Shown piece after piece: positions 36,291 to 49,100 of a DNA stretch of 64,000 bases (its first letter is position 1; each line of letters opens with the position of its first letter). A program made the position numbers and the translations under genes. The notes under the pieces are model-generated. The model ran no database searches. It was given only the letters and a program-made list of their open reading frames with translations, and had not been told where the DNA came from. Origin of the DNA: Cryptomeria japonica (taxonomy: Eukaryota > Streptophyta > Pinopsida > Cupressales > Cupressaceae); the NCBI RefSeq assembly GCF_030272615.1, contig NC_081408.1:400921889-400985888 (forward strand), given 5' to 3'.

Positions 36291-36693
36291 CCCGAAGGGT
36301 CAAAATATGATACACATGCCAAAAAGGGAGCTAGCTCTCCCCTCCTATCTCCCCAACCCACTCCATTGTACCCCCTCCACCTGAGCCTCATGCCTCCCCT
36401 CCTCTCGGTGGCCTAAAACCCACTGATCCACCTATCTCCTGGCTCTGTGTTGGCCGCTGACTCTGTGTCCTATGAGATCAAGGTCGCTCACTATGTTGCA
36501 AGTATTGCTCCGTGATATAATCCCCTATAATACTTTGCCTCTTGAACTACCCTCTCCGCCCTATCCCTCTATTGCACAATATTAGCATATATCTTCCCAA
36601 GCCCTGCAAGAACCAACACCTAGCAGGTTGCATCCCTCTCCCCCCGTAGTCGTGTCACATCCGCCTTTGCCCTCTATACTCTGGCCTTGAGCC
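36291..36693 (-). pseudogene. C-terminal part of the antisense PMD ORF, element B
   Basis: Minus-strand reading gives residues such as QEAKYYRGLYH, which align with EALYYRKLYH at the C-terminus of A's PMD ORF, and a Arg/Glu-rich helical segment. The upstream, N-terminal portion is displaced to 61911-63265 by element D. The last five bases (36689-36693, GAGCC) are one copy of D's target duplication. Confidence 0.6.
36689..36693. repeat. Target-site duplication of element D, left copy (GAGCC)
   Basis: GAGCC directly precedes the left LTR of D at 36694 and directly follows its right LTR at 61911-61915. It marks one insertion event and joins B's PMD ORF across 25 kb. Confidence 0.88.
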
Positions 36694-37132
36694 TGGTACA
36701 GGAGCATCTCATTGGGTAAAAACTCCCATTTCTGGATATTTAATGCTTTTATGTTTGTAAAGTCTTGTGTTAGGTTGATTTTGTTGTTTTAGGTTTTTTT
36801 GGGTCATGTTTAGTGGTTTTGATCTCATTTTGGGCTCTAGAGATCAAGTTTTGCCTTTTAGGCCTTGAGTTGACAATTTTTGGCAAAAATGTGAAAAATT
36901 GCCAAAACGGTCTCCTAATGTCTTCAAGAGAATTGAAACATGTTTTTTTAGTGTTTTTAAGCATGTCTAAGTTGTTTAGGAAAGTTGATAAGGCTAGGTT
37001 GTCAAAAATGCCTTTGTGAGCAAGAAAAGTTGTCATTTGGCTTAAGAAAGTTGTCAAAATTGTCATTTCTTGAAAAATGAAGTTATTGAAGCCTCATGTC
37101 TATACACAGGCATGAAAACCAACTAGAGAAAC

Positions 37133-37140
37133 TATATAAG
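37133..37140 (+). promoter_or_regulatory. TATA box in the left LTR of element D
   Basis: TATATAAG in ACTATATAAGGCCTCCCC, repeated in the right LTR at about 60186. A suitable plant TATA element for the LTR promoter. Confidence 0.6.
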
Positions 37141-38114
37141 GCCTCCCCTTTCCTTGGAAAGGGTTGGTGATTGTACTTACAAGTGAAACTTAATAGAAAT
37201 CAAGTTTTTTGGCTTTTATGACTATTTTCCTTTCCTTTTGAAGGGCAATCCGTACTGTAGCTATACAAATCCATACTGTACCTTCTTGGAAGTTGATATG
37301 CTGATGTAATAAGGCTTCTCATGTAATTGTTTCATTGGTTTTTCATTTGCAAGGTGTTTATACAAAAAATATTTGTAAACTGTGTATCTGCTGCCCTGCC
37401 AAGGGTTTGGAGTTGTAAAATGTCTCAACTTGGTTGATCCAGGTCTGGGATCCCACCAATGGATTATTCCAAGTTTATTCATATGTATATTGTGTACATA
37501 AATCTCTTTTTGTGCTAAATAAGTGTTTGGAATATGCAATTGAGTGAATACTAGGCAAGTGTTTGTCATTTGGCTAGTAGCTTGAATGAAACTCAAAGTT
37601 TGCACTCAAAAGTAATTTGAGTGAGCAAATGAATGTGAAAAGGGTCTAGAAATTTGGCCAAAGGCATTGAGTATACTTCTTGGAGGACTATTTTATCTTT
37701 TTCTTTCTTAAATCCTTCTCATCTTGTAATCAAACAGTGAGTTCACTATTTTCATGAATTGTATATGGCAAAATGCCCATGGAATGCTTGAAGGGCATAA
37801 TCCAAGCCTTGAATCTTGAAGGCAATGTAATAGGAGTTCCTCTAATACTTCTCAGACCTCTTTGAGGTATTCTCTCTATACAAATTCTTCTTGGTGCAGT
37901 TTTAAAGTGATGACAGCAGTTGACTAGCAAAGGGCGATAAAAAGATAGTGACAGAGGCAATTCACTGTTTTCCTTCTTGTTTGCCAAGTGTTTGACATTT
38001 TCCTTGCAGGGAAAAAGTAGGGTAAGGTTATTTAAGGTGTGGTAGAGGTCCTAAACCATTGTGGAGGCTTGAAGAGTGGAGTGAGAGAGACTTTCAAACA
38101 TTACTTGCCCCAAA

Positions 38115-38119
38115 CCCTC
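38115..38119. repeat. Target-site duplication of element C, left copy (CCCTC)
   Basis: CCCTC at 38115-38119 and again at 54352-54356, flanking TGTTG...CAACA termini. In the uninterrupted right LTR of D the corresponding sequence is AAACCCTCCAAATATGCC, a single copy. Confidence 0.93.
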
Positions 38120-39021
38120 TGTTGGGTCTCAAATCAACAGATTGGATAGGTTGTAAGGAAATGCCAACTCCTATGGTTGAACCCTCCAATTGACTTGGCC
38201 AACATATAGAGAAAACTGATTCAGATTTTACTCTCTCACTTTAGGCTCTGCAGGACCTAGGCGGGTATACCTATTCACTGAAATGTCTCCAATAACTAGT
38301 GCTTTTTATAGCAGATTTATTATCCTAATCTGATATCTCCTGATCTTGAAATGGCATAAGTTCCTTGAATGGAGATATAGCAGATGAGTTCAAGATTGTT
38401 GTTGTAATAATTATTTGTTTTATGTTTCTTAATTACTTCTATTGTTGTTAAAATAATCAATGATGAATAAAATGAGTATAATTTGTAATTAGCCAGTGCC
38501 TTCTTTGCTGTTTGGGCTACAGAGTCATTGCATTTTTCTTCAGGACTTATTGTGCGAACCTGTGAGACAGTTTTTTAATTCATCCCTTTATGATCCTGTC
38601 GGTTATTATTTCTTTTGGAACCAAACAAATGCTTATATCATATGTTGATTGAGTGAATTTAACCCTACCCTTAAGGGACCAATCAATTAAGCTCTGCAAG
38701 GAACAATTACAATCCGCAAGCAAAACCTCTGTTTCAACATCATAATACAAAGCATAGATTTGATCTTAAGAACATGAATAACCTTATCCTATCAGATAAT
38801 ATCACAGATGATTGCCAAAAGAAAATGAAGTGATCCGTAACACATATGCAGAGAAATAATTCATCAAAGTTTGTATTCCATTATGGTTCGTATACAGAAG
38901 ACTTAAAGGATGTTAAACGTCACTATCTTGACCTTAATTCTTATCACCATATTACAAAAATCATTCTCATATATATATGAGGATGAAGGCTTTTCATGAA
39001 GAGACACGACTCTTTGGAATA

Positions 39022-41887
39022 CTAATCGTTAGTTTCAGTGTTTCTAAACTTAAGCAAAAAGAGATTTAGAAGTCCTAAATGATGAATGTAATCATCGTCC
39101 TTGAAGGTTTTGATTCGAGAACTTTGTTTCTTTAATTCATCTCCCTGCGATAGATACTTGAATATCATCTGGTTGACAATAGGGGCCATATCTTTACTTC
39201 GATCTATTTCTGACAAGGCCCAATCCTTGACGCTGACGAGCTCTTTTCGCAAATCCTCCAGGGATATCACTTCTCCTTCTTTGTAGACGGAGGGCATTCC
39301 AACAGGTTTCTCATCATCCAAATCCTTCAGGTCTCTCCTCAGCGTATCCTCAAGTTTGATATGATTCTCCATATACGCAGTCCCCTCAGCTTTTTCCTCT
39401 GGTGTCATGGCATCGACATTATTCAGTACTTCATGCAGTCGTGCTTTTAGTCTCTCATGCTCTGTTAATGCCTTTATCGTTCTATTATATACTTTCCAAT
39501 ATGGTTCAACTTGCAAGAGCATGGTGTTAAACCAATGTCCTATGATGTCATTGACTAGTTTGTCCATTCTTTGTTGGATACCTTCTGTGCGTTTATTGGC
39601 CTTTTCTGCTTGATACTTCTAGTACAGAGCATCAGAGACATCGTCCAAGCTACGTCCCGTGGGGTATGAGGTGTATTCACTGATAGGAGTCCCTGTCTCT
39701 AGTTGCAATACTTTTGCCTGCAACTTTTGATTTTCCTCTTTAGATTTTTCATATAACCCCTTATATGTGACGTTTTCTCTGACCAAAAATTCTGTCTGGT
39801 CCAGGTTCAATCTAGCAACATCCAAGTTGAGTTTAGCAGTGACCCTAGGGTCTGTCTTACCAACCTGATGAACCATGAGGTGCCCAAAGGTTTCTTCAAT
39901 GTCTACAATGATAGGCCTCTTCCCCTTTGGATATAATGCCCATTGTAGGAGAGCTTTCTTGTCTGGATCATATCCAGAGCCTAAGAACAATTTGTCTATC
40001 TCCTGAGGCAACACCTATTGATTTAATTTCACCAGTGTGCATATTCATCTCTGCTTCAAAACCAGGAGGATAATCTTCTCTAGGAGAATCAGCTGGGATA
40101 CTACTGGCGGTCGATTTTGGTGACATGTGGGCTAAGGGCTGACTATCCTTCTCAGTATTAATGAAATGAAGGAATTACGAAGGCACTCTATGCATGATTT
40201 CTGCTTCATGTTGAAGCAGCCTTTTAGCCACTTCCAGAGGATCTTGGAGATTTCCAATTAGGTCTCCATCTATCATTCCCCTTACCCTTTTCCATTTGTA
40301 GGCCTCCCAAACTAACTCACTCTTTTCTCTCAAAGCTTTGGCCTCCTCTCTTTCAAGATTCTTAATCAGGTCATCTGGCATTTTGGCCACATGTATTCTA
40401 GCTTTGAGTTTTTGTGATACTCTGGCAGCTCTTATATATCCTTCAGGGTCGAAGTTCTCTCTAGGTTCACCCAGAGTCATGCCATAGTAGTCTAACTTGT
40501 TCTGCAGTAAATGATAACTTTTTGAACTTTTAACAATGAAATCAGAAAAAACCAATAAACCTGGAACAATGGATTGTTTACCGGAATCTGTAAGGTGTTT
40601 AGCACTGACAATAGACAATTGTCTTATAATCTCCAGGCTAGCCACCCTGTTTGGCACTGTAATTGGGAGCATGTGGGGTTTTCCTTCATATCCAAATACC
40701 CTGATTTCTGTGTGATTGTTATGGCAATACCAATCACCCCAATTATGATCAATCTGTGACTCTGGAGAGAAGTCCTTTGGTCTGAGGAATCTCTTCATTT
40801 CAGGGGACAAAGTGTAATCCCTGTGTTGCCCAAAAGCTGCACTAAGAGGTTTCACAAAATATTCTTGAAAGTGCCAGTACTGGTTGTTCATGAACCTCTG
40901 GTCCCATGCAGATACCCATAACTGAACTGGCTTCTTCAAACCATTTTTATCATAGGATCGAATGCAGAAATCATCTGACCAGAAATTAATCTCTTGTCCA
41001 CAATAAAGAATGATATGCATTAACAAGGAATACAATGAAAAATGAACATTCACAAGGTCCCCTTTCAACTTTTCCAATCCATGATTTAAAGAATCTGCAA
41101 CATAAGTGGCAAAATCAAATGACCTAGGGTCTTTTGACTGTAAATCAGCACACAGAAACATAACCCCAATATCCATGAGTGGATGAGCCTCTAGGCCTAA
41201 TACTTGAGCTGCAGCATAGTAGGTATATTTAAAATAAGGATGGAAATGGTTGACATCAAACGGCACCTTGTCATCTTTGCTAAATGGAACAAATGACCCA
41301 CCCACTTTTGGCCTGTGAATAGGTAGCCTCCAAGTCCTGTAGATGTTTTCCAAACTAAAGAATTCTTGTGAAAGTTTCTTCATATCGATACTCTCCTCCA
41401 CCTCCCAGTCCAAATCAAACACCATATCAATAGTCTGTTTGTTAATTACTACTAATGTATTCCCTCTGTAATCACATATGGTTTTGGTTCTTGGATTGTA
41501 ACAATCTACCAGAGCTTTCATTAATTCTACATCTACAAACACATTTGGGACTACCAATTTGCCTAAGTTCTTCTTCCATAGATTACTTATGGGTTCAGGA
41601 GCGTCCCTTCTTTTGTAACTAAATAAGAATAACTCATGTCCTCTGATTTCAGTCCAAATATCTCCTAGATTTTCAAATCTATCCTCCAATCCTTCTTCTT
41701 CACTTTTGATCTTTTTGGACCTTACACTAGATGAGGGACATTGGTCTAATAAATCCTGAGTCAGAGCTCTTCCTTCCTTCTTTTGTCTCTTGGGCTTCTC
41801 TTCAGGGTTTAACTCTTTTCCTTTCCTACTCTTTTTAGAAGAAGAAGACGAAGGTTCCATGATTACAGCGAATATAAGAAACAACAC
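39022..41887 (-). pseudogene. LTR-borne ORF of element C, 3' LTR copy
   Basis: Second copy of the LTR protein. The first 570 codons are open (40175-41887): basic Ser/Lys N-terminus (KKSRKGKE, KPKRQKK), then a probably globular part with WTEIRGHELFLFSYKRR, TICDYRGNTLVVINKQTID, PYFKYTYYAAAQVLGLEA and SLYSLLMHIILYCGQE. TAA at 40175 replaces Gln, TAG at about 40015 replaces Gln, TAG at about 39619 replaces Trp (each intact in the 5' LTR copy), and a 311-bp deletion removes about 104 codons and shifts the frame. The C-terminal half is charged and helical (ENVTYKGLYEKSKEENQ). No family recognised with certainty; function unknown. Confidence 0.8.
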
Positions 41888-42169
41888 TTACTTGGAGAAA
41901 TGCTCAGCTCTTCTGGTTATCGTTCGCAAGTTTCCACAAGTTCTTCGCAATTTTCAGTCTTTTAGCATTGATCTGGTTCTTATGAAAATTCAATCAGTTC
42001 AACTGTAATCGTATGGGCAACTTGTGCACATTTAATGTTCTGTGTCTACAACGGCTACTCAAGTGTTTAAACTTAATTGCAGATGTGACATTCTTCACTT
42101 GGGCCTTTAACTCTTTTGTGGGAAGTAGAGTTCGCTCAAAGTGATCATATTTCAAGTTATCGATGAAAC

Positions 42170-42680
42170 CCTTGTCTTCGGCCGAGTGTTTAAATCTTTC
42201 ATCGAAAGCCCGTTTTCTTTGATACTATTCTTTCGGTGAGTAGCCCATGTCGAGAAGCCACTTTCAAGACTCATCGAAATCGTTCTTTCATCGATAGACC
42301 TCCTTTTCGATAAGTCACTCACAAGTTTCATCGAAATCATTCTCTCGATGAGTTTCTTTCTTCGGTGAGGGCCCATGTATGTTCATCGACATTCCTTTTT
42401 CATCGATATCCTCCTTTATCGATGAAACACCTTTGCTTTTGTTCGACATTATGTCATCGATGAAAACTTGCGTTTCGATGAATGCTTTATGAGTTTCTTC
42501 GGTAATGATATTCCTTTGAAATCACTTTTGCCCTTTTGCCTTTCGTTTTTTACCTTTTCGATGAAACTTAGAGTATCAATGAGTGATTTTCTACATTCAT
42601 CAAAAGTAACTTTTGCCGAAATACTCATTTTGATGAAAATACTCTTTCGATGAAACTTCTTTTGCAGTGCTCGATACAAT
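42170..42680. repeat. TCGATGAA/TTCATCGA repeat field in U3 of C, 3' LTR
   Basis: At least a dozen exact or near-exact copies of TTCATCGA or its complement in about 500 bp, in both orientations, including palindromic forms such as CATCGATGAA. The field lies at the start of U3, upstream of the LTR ORF. The 5' LTR holds the matching field at 53700-54240. Confidence 0.8.
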
Positions 42681-42900
42681 TTCCTGGCTGAAACATCTTT
42701 CAGTCTTCATGCCTATGGGAATATACATTTTTTTTATATATTTTTTATTTTCAAATATAGTGTTCAACAGCGGCTCTGACTGAGGATGGAGGCATATTGA
42801 ATATGTCTTCAAGAATTCAGAATCTCTGGTTAGCGCAGATTTATGATGGTATTTACAATGGAAATGGATCCTAATCTACTGTACATGTGATACAGAATGT

Positions 42901-43161
42901 TCAAGAAAAGAAGTTTTTTAAGAATTGCCCATGCACCGGCAATTCTTGGACCTCTCCTGTTGCGTTTTGAAGCAAATAGGAATCCTCCCCTTTTTTGTCT
43001 ATAATCACATATGGGCCGATCCACAAGGCTTCAAATTTACCATGCTTGCCTTTGTCTTGACTCTTGGCATTCCACATTAAAACCCAATCACCTACACAAA
43101 ATTTTCTGTTTGATGTCCTCTTGTCATACAATCTCTTCATTTGATTTTGAATCTTGATATT
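42901..43161 (-). pseudogene. Integrase C-terminal module of element C, beyond the TAG
   Basis: Directly downstream and in frame with the main ORF after a TAG at 43162-43164. Residues MKRLYDKRTSNRKF and VGDWVLMWNAKSQDKGKHGK lead to EALWIGPYVIIDKK, the GPY/F module, and end at NFFS. Without the TAG the polyprotein would be about 2,112 codons long. The stop is most simply a CAG-to-TAG change. Confidence 0.88.
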
Positions 43162-46100
43162 CTACTTTTGAGCTTCTGCCCTGACTTCATCAAGTTCTAC
43201 CAACTGCATTATTCTTTCTTGTGATGGATCTTCAACATCTATCTCTTCTTGAATCATAAATCTGTGTACAGGCAAGAGGTTATCCAAAGGTAGTCTGGCC
43301 CTTTTGCCATAAACCAGTTCAAATGGAGACTTTCCTGTAGATTTTTTCACAGTTATCCTGTCTGCCCACAGTGCAAGATTCAACTTTGAATCCCATGCTT
43401 TTTTGTTATGTCCCAACATCTTTTTGATGATCTTTAGGATATTCTTGTTGCTAGATTCAGCTTGTCCATTCCCTTGAGGGTGGTAGGGAGAAGAATGTGA
43501 TATCTTAATGCCATATTCTCCACAAAAAGTGTTGAACTCTTCTGATCTAAAGGACATGCCATTGTCTAAGATGATCCTTGCAAGGACACCGAATCTAGAA
43601 ATAATGTTTTCCATTAAGAATTTTATCACCACTTTGCTAGTGGCCTGTCTAGTGGGTATTGCCTCCACCCATTTGGTAAAATAGTCTGTAGCGACCAATA
43701 TCCATTTGTGTCCTCCACTGGATTTTTCTGATATTTCCCCTATAAAGTCTATTCCCCATTGTTGAAATGGTTCCTCAGCCAACATTGGTCTCAATGGGAG
43801 TGATCCTTGATACCTTATTTTGTTTGAGAACTTCTGACAAGCTTCACACTTTCTGACATATCTATAAGAATCATTGAAGACACATGGCCAATAATATCCA
43901 GCTCTCAATATTTTATGTGTTGTAGTCTTGGCCGAGAAATGACCACCACAAACCCCATCATGCATTTCATGAAGAACTTTGTCTGCCTGGTAGTTATCTA
44001 AACATAATAACAATATCCCATCTCTATTTTTCCAATATAAGTCCCCATTGATAATCACATATCTTGCTGATTTTAGCTTCAAAGCTCTCTTCTGACTATC
44101 GGTCATACCATCTGGACATTTCAAATGCTTAAGGTAATACATGATATCAGTGTACCATGCTGTTCTCTCAATACTGAAGTTAGCTTCTTCCCATCCAACC
44201 TGATTCACACCAGATTCCTCAATTTCAGTTCCTGTCATGAGTTTGGCCAACCCTTGTCCTTTGATAACCTGTGAAATTTTAAGCTCAATGTTAAATTCTT
44301 GTATCTGATTGATCCATTTGCATCTTTTTCCCGTGACCTCATTCTGTCTGAAGATATCTTTTACTGCTGCATTGGGGACATAAGCTATAACTTCAGCCCC
44401 TACTAAGTATGGTCTAAATTGTTTCACTGCTTTGACCAAAGCATAGGCTTGCTTTTCGTTCAGTTCATATTTTACTTCTGAAGGGCTCAAAGACTTGCTA
44501 AAGTATGCAATGGGCTGTTCATACCCCTCTGAATTCTTCTGTAACAACACTGCTGCTATAGTATGACAAGAGGCAAATGAAAATATTATAAAAGGTTTAC
44601 CAAAATCTGGGGAAATTAATACTAGTGCCTCGGAAATTGCCCTTTTGATTGCCACAAAGGAATCCATTGCTTCTTCGGTCCAATCTATCTGGGCCTCTTT
44701 TTTTAACATCCTCACTATAGGTTTTACTATGTCTGCAAAATTCAAAATAAATCTTCTCACAAAATTAATTTGTCCCAAGAATGATTGAATGGCTTTGATA
44801 GTTCGGGGAATGGGAACCTCATTAATAGCTACTACCCTTTCAGGGTCAATTCTTACTCCCTCCTTGGATACTATGTGTCCAAGTAATTTTCCCTCTTCAA
44901 CACCAAAGTGGCATTTTTTAGGATTCAAGGAAATCCCATATTCTAAGGCCCTTTTAAATATCTTTTCAAGGTGTTCACAGTGATCATCAGCCTTCTTTGA
45001 GTATGCAATCAGATCGTCTTGGTATACTACCATGATTACATCAATCAATTCTGCAAAAGCCACATCCATTGCCCTTTGAAAAGTAGCTCCAGCATTGGTC
45101 AATCCAAATGGCATTCGTGCATAGACATAAGTGCCCCATGGAGTTGTGAAGGTTGTCTTATATTTTTCAGTTTCTCTAACTTTCACCTGATTGTAACCTG
45201 AAAATCCATCCATCATAGACAGCAACTCACACCCTGTTACCTTCTGCAGCATGTTATCCATATTTGGCAATGGATAATTGTCCTTTAGAGATGATATGTT
45301 TAAATTCCTAAAGTCTACACATAATCTAATATCCCCATTTTTCTTCCTGACTGGTACCAAGTTAGAAACCCATGTGGAATATCTGCATGGTTCAATTATT
45401 CCTGCGTCTTTCATCTTTATAATCTCTTCCCTCATTTTTGGTAACAATGTTGGATTAATAGGTCTTTGCTTTTGTCTGAATGGTTTAGCTTCTGGTTTAA
45501 GTGGTATCTCATGTTGAAAGAGATCTTCCCTGTAAGCTTTTAGATCTTCATAAGACCATGCAAACACATGTTTGTATCTTTTTAGCAACATTATCAGTTG
45601 TTGCCTCATAATGGGAGTTAATTTTTTTCCAATAAAAACATTTCTGGGGGCTCCTTCACTCCCTAGGTTGATTTGTTCAACATCACTCTCTTTAACAGCT
45701 GACCCTTTGGTTTCAATCACATCTTGAGCATTAAAAGTTCTTTCTAATGCTACTAAGCCTCTTGGCAATTTATTTGACTTTAGTTGTATAATTTCATGTC
45801 CAAATAAAGTTTCCTTACCTTCAGTTTTTTCCACAAAGTCATTAAAATTTATAGCTTGAGCCTGATAATGATCAACACACTGTAAGAAGTTCAGCAGATC
45901 TGCATCATCTTGAAACACTTGCCAATTATACAAGTTGTCAGGAACAGATGGTCTTACTTTCATCTCTACTTCAGATATCCCAGTTAGCGTTATATCATTG
46001 CCTTTTAATGCAATATTTGCTAAAAAATCTGCCATGATGTTCTTCGACCTATCTATCCAGTTTATCTGAAAAGCATCAAAAAGCTCCATGGTATCCCATA

Positions 46101-49100
46101 CAGCATTCCTGTATTGTTTCAGTCTTAAGTGTTTCGAGGCATATTTTTCCTTTACTTGTGAGACTATCAATTCTGAATCACCAAAGACACTTATCAATTT
46201 GATTCCATGTTTGACTGCTATGTTAAGACCAGTGAGTAGGGCTTCATATTCGGCAATGTTATTTGTACACTCAAATAACAACTTGAAAGAATATTTGTAA
46301 GTTTCCCCTGTGGGTGAAATAAAAAGGATTCCAGCCCCACTTCCTTCCTTGCTACAAGACCCATCAAAGAACATTTTCCATATTTGATCAGCCTTTTTAG
46401 TTAAACATGACTCAATGGGGATCCACTCTTGAAATTTAGGTTTTGTTAACTGTACCTGGAAGTTGTCCATGTCAGTTTGTAAAAAACATATTTGGTTCAC
46501 TGTTTTTTCTATGTCTTCTATGATATATGTGGACCGGGGTTCCCTGTCAATCTTTATTTCCTGCCCATTGACTGGAATCGTAGCATATGACAAATCCAAC
46601 TGTACATATCCACCAATCAGATTCGACCATTGTCTAGACAACAACATTCCATAATTTGGAGGAACATCTACCACTGTAATATCTGTTTTATATGATGCTT
46701 CCGGATAGGCCGCCAATCTGAACTCTACATCCTTCATGATACCAACCACTGGGACTGATCTATTATCCATGGCATAGCATTTCCCAAAGGTAGTATCAAC
46801 TTTCAATCCCAGTTCTTTCATCACCCCAACAGGCATGACATTTATGGCTGCTCCTGAATTGATCATACAATTCTTTATTTTTTTGTTGTTTATCACCAAA
46901 GTAAGATAAAATGGGTCTACCTGTGTTGGGCTTTTAGTTATAGTGGACCCTAAATATATAACTGGGGCCATTTGTTCATTATTGTCACCTGTTGGGACCT
47001 CTTGTTTCTGTTCATTAACTTTTTCTTCTTGGACACCTGAAATCATCTCCAAAGTTTTTTCTCTATACTCAGGAAACCTCATTATTTCCATCAATGGAAC
47101 AGAAACTTTTAATTGTGTTAATGCAGTTGAGATATCAAATGAGGTAGAGTGTTGTGATGAAGGGAGTTTTACTGTTTCTTCCTTTTGAACATTAGGACCC
47201 TTCTTATTATTCTTTGGTACAACCTCCTTAGTCATAGCTCCTTTGTTTATTCGCTTGAGTGTCTCATCAGTTTCTTTCATAAAAAGACTAGTAGGTTTAC
47301 CTTGCTCTAGATTCACCACCCTATTCCTTAAATCATAAGTCTTTTTTGCTTGTGCAACGGCATAAGCTGTAATTCTTCTTTTTTCTTCTTCAGTAGGGAT
47401 TCTGAGCTTAACACTTTCATTTTTGCTGGTGGTCACAGGTAAGACAGAGCATTGATCAATATTCATGGAATCTGACCTTCCTTCTTGACTAAATGATATC
47501 ATATTAACAGTTGAATCATCCACATGTTCTTCATAGCTATCCTCCTTCTCTTGCAATCCTTTTGCTACTGCACACAAAGAAGAAGCGTGTGGCATATTGC
47601 AAGCGTAACACCACATGTCATCGTCTTGAGTATAATTTACTGTTCTTTTTAAAGGATCTGGAATTTGTTGATTATCTCTGTGGTTCCTGTCTACTGGTTT
47701 CCCATCCTTCCATGCAGTGTTATAAGGCATATCATGCAGTCTGGGCCTCTCAGGACGGTAGTATTGTTGTTTCTTTGTTTTGTTTACCCTTACAGATAAG
47801 TCTTTTAGGGCATTTAAAACTTTGTCAAGCTTATCTTCATCTCTATTAGCCTTGGGTGCTCTAGGATTGTATAACCTTGCATCCTCTCTCTTTCCCACTT
47901 TACCAGCAGCCTTTCTGTTGTTTTCTATAACAATGGCATCTTTCATAACATCCCGGAGGTCTCTAGGATTTCTGGTTCTCAACTCATAGTTTGTTTTACT
48001 GTCATAAGCATTGATATAATACAGAATGCTCACTTCAGGTATTGGTTTCATCCTATTGGGGATTTTGTTTAAAACCCTGTTAAATCTTTTGTTAAAATCT
48101 ATCACTGATTCATTTTGCTCCTTCTTTATACTAATGATTTCGTGCAAAGCAAACTCAGGGCTGTTATGGTCTCCATACTGCTCAAGGAACAAATCTTTGA
48201 ATCCTGCAAGATCTCTAATGGATGCATCAGGCAACGTCCTAAACCAATCTCTTGCATCTTCTATTAATGATTGCATAAACAACCTGATCTTGACATCTTC
48301 ATATGGTAACCCAAAATCCTCAATTACTGCATCAAAGGCTTTACAATGAGCCTCACCTGAAACTGCATTACTTCCTGTGAACCTTGGTATCGCTGTCCTG
48401 ATTTCATTTGGGATAGGATATGGGTACACTATCATTCCTGAAAAATCAAACTGCCTCATTTGCTCCATATTTATTAGTCCATGCCCTCCATGAGGATTCC
48501 CAAAGTTCTGGTTTACATTACCATATAAGGGTATTTGATTTTGATAAGGAAGAGGGTATTGATTCTGGTGTTGATATTGAAACTGATTAGGGGGTGGGTG
48601 TTGGTTATAAAATTGACCAGGGGGTGGGTACTGATTATGAGTATGTGAACTTTGCTGGACTGGTGGTGCACTTGATTGCACATGATCATCCCTTTTGCTA
48701 CCAAACAAGGGATTCTCATAAGCTTTGAAATCATTACCGCTTGTTTTACCCACTCTTTGAGCGTATTTTTTCTTGTAGTTGTTTACATCTTTATTAAAGT
48801 CATCCTCACCAACATTTATGCCTAACTTGGCACACAGTTCCAGACATTCCTGAGTCCTTCCTGAATCTCTCATTTCAGCAGCTGCCTCCATCATTTGTCT
48901 AGTTAAATCTGTAAACCTGTCTGCAGGATCCGCCATACCTGATCCTGATGAAAGCGGTGTGTTTTGTCTGGACCGTGCTTCGTGACTTTCGAAACCAGGG
49001 GGAATTTGGCATCGCCCCTTCTGAGCTTTATATGCTGCAACCAAATCCTCATTCACTGGGCTTGAAATAGTTGCTCTATCTTGTTCTCTTAAGGGTGAAT

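Larger units (their letters stand above)
36694..38119 (+). repeat. Left LTR of element D, first part
   Basis: Begins TGGTACAGGAGC; matches the right LTR from 59747. For more than 500 bp (about 36735-37285) I see no difference between the two copies. Broken at 38119 by C; the rest is at 54352-55083. Confidence 0.93.
38120..42769 (-). repeat. 3' LTR of element C (4650 bp)
   Basis: Matches 49358-54351 almost throughout. Differences are scattered substitutions, a 311-bp deletion at the TTAA at 40023-40026, and one rather than three units of a 17-bp repeat near 42630. The sequence just outside the LTR start (42770 onward) shows no recognisable polypurine tract on the element's sense strand. Confidence 0.95.

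Noticed and set aside
36770-37066. A 98-codon minus-strand frame that is identical at 59823-60119
   Set aside because: The two frames are the same stretch of D's left and right LTR, so identity reflects LTR duplication; the frame is antisense, has no recognisable domain and needs no selection to persist.
44789-48349. Several + strand frames of 60 to 112 codons
   Set aside because: All lie opposite the 2025-codon Gag-Pol of element C.
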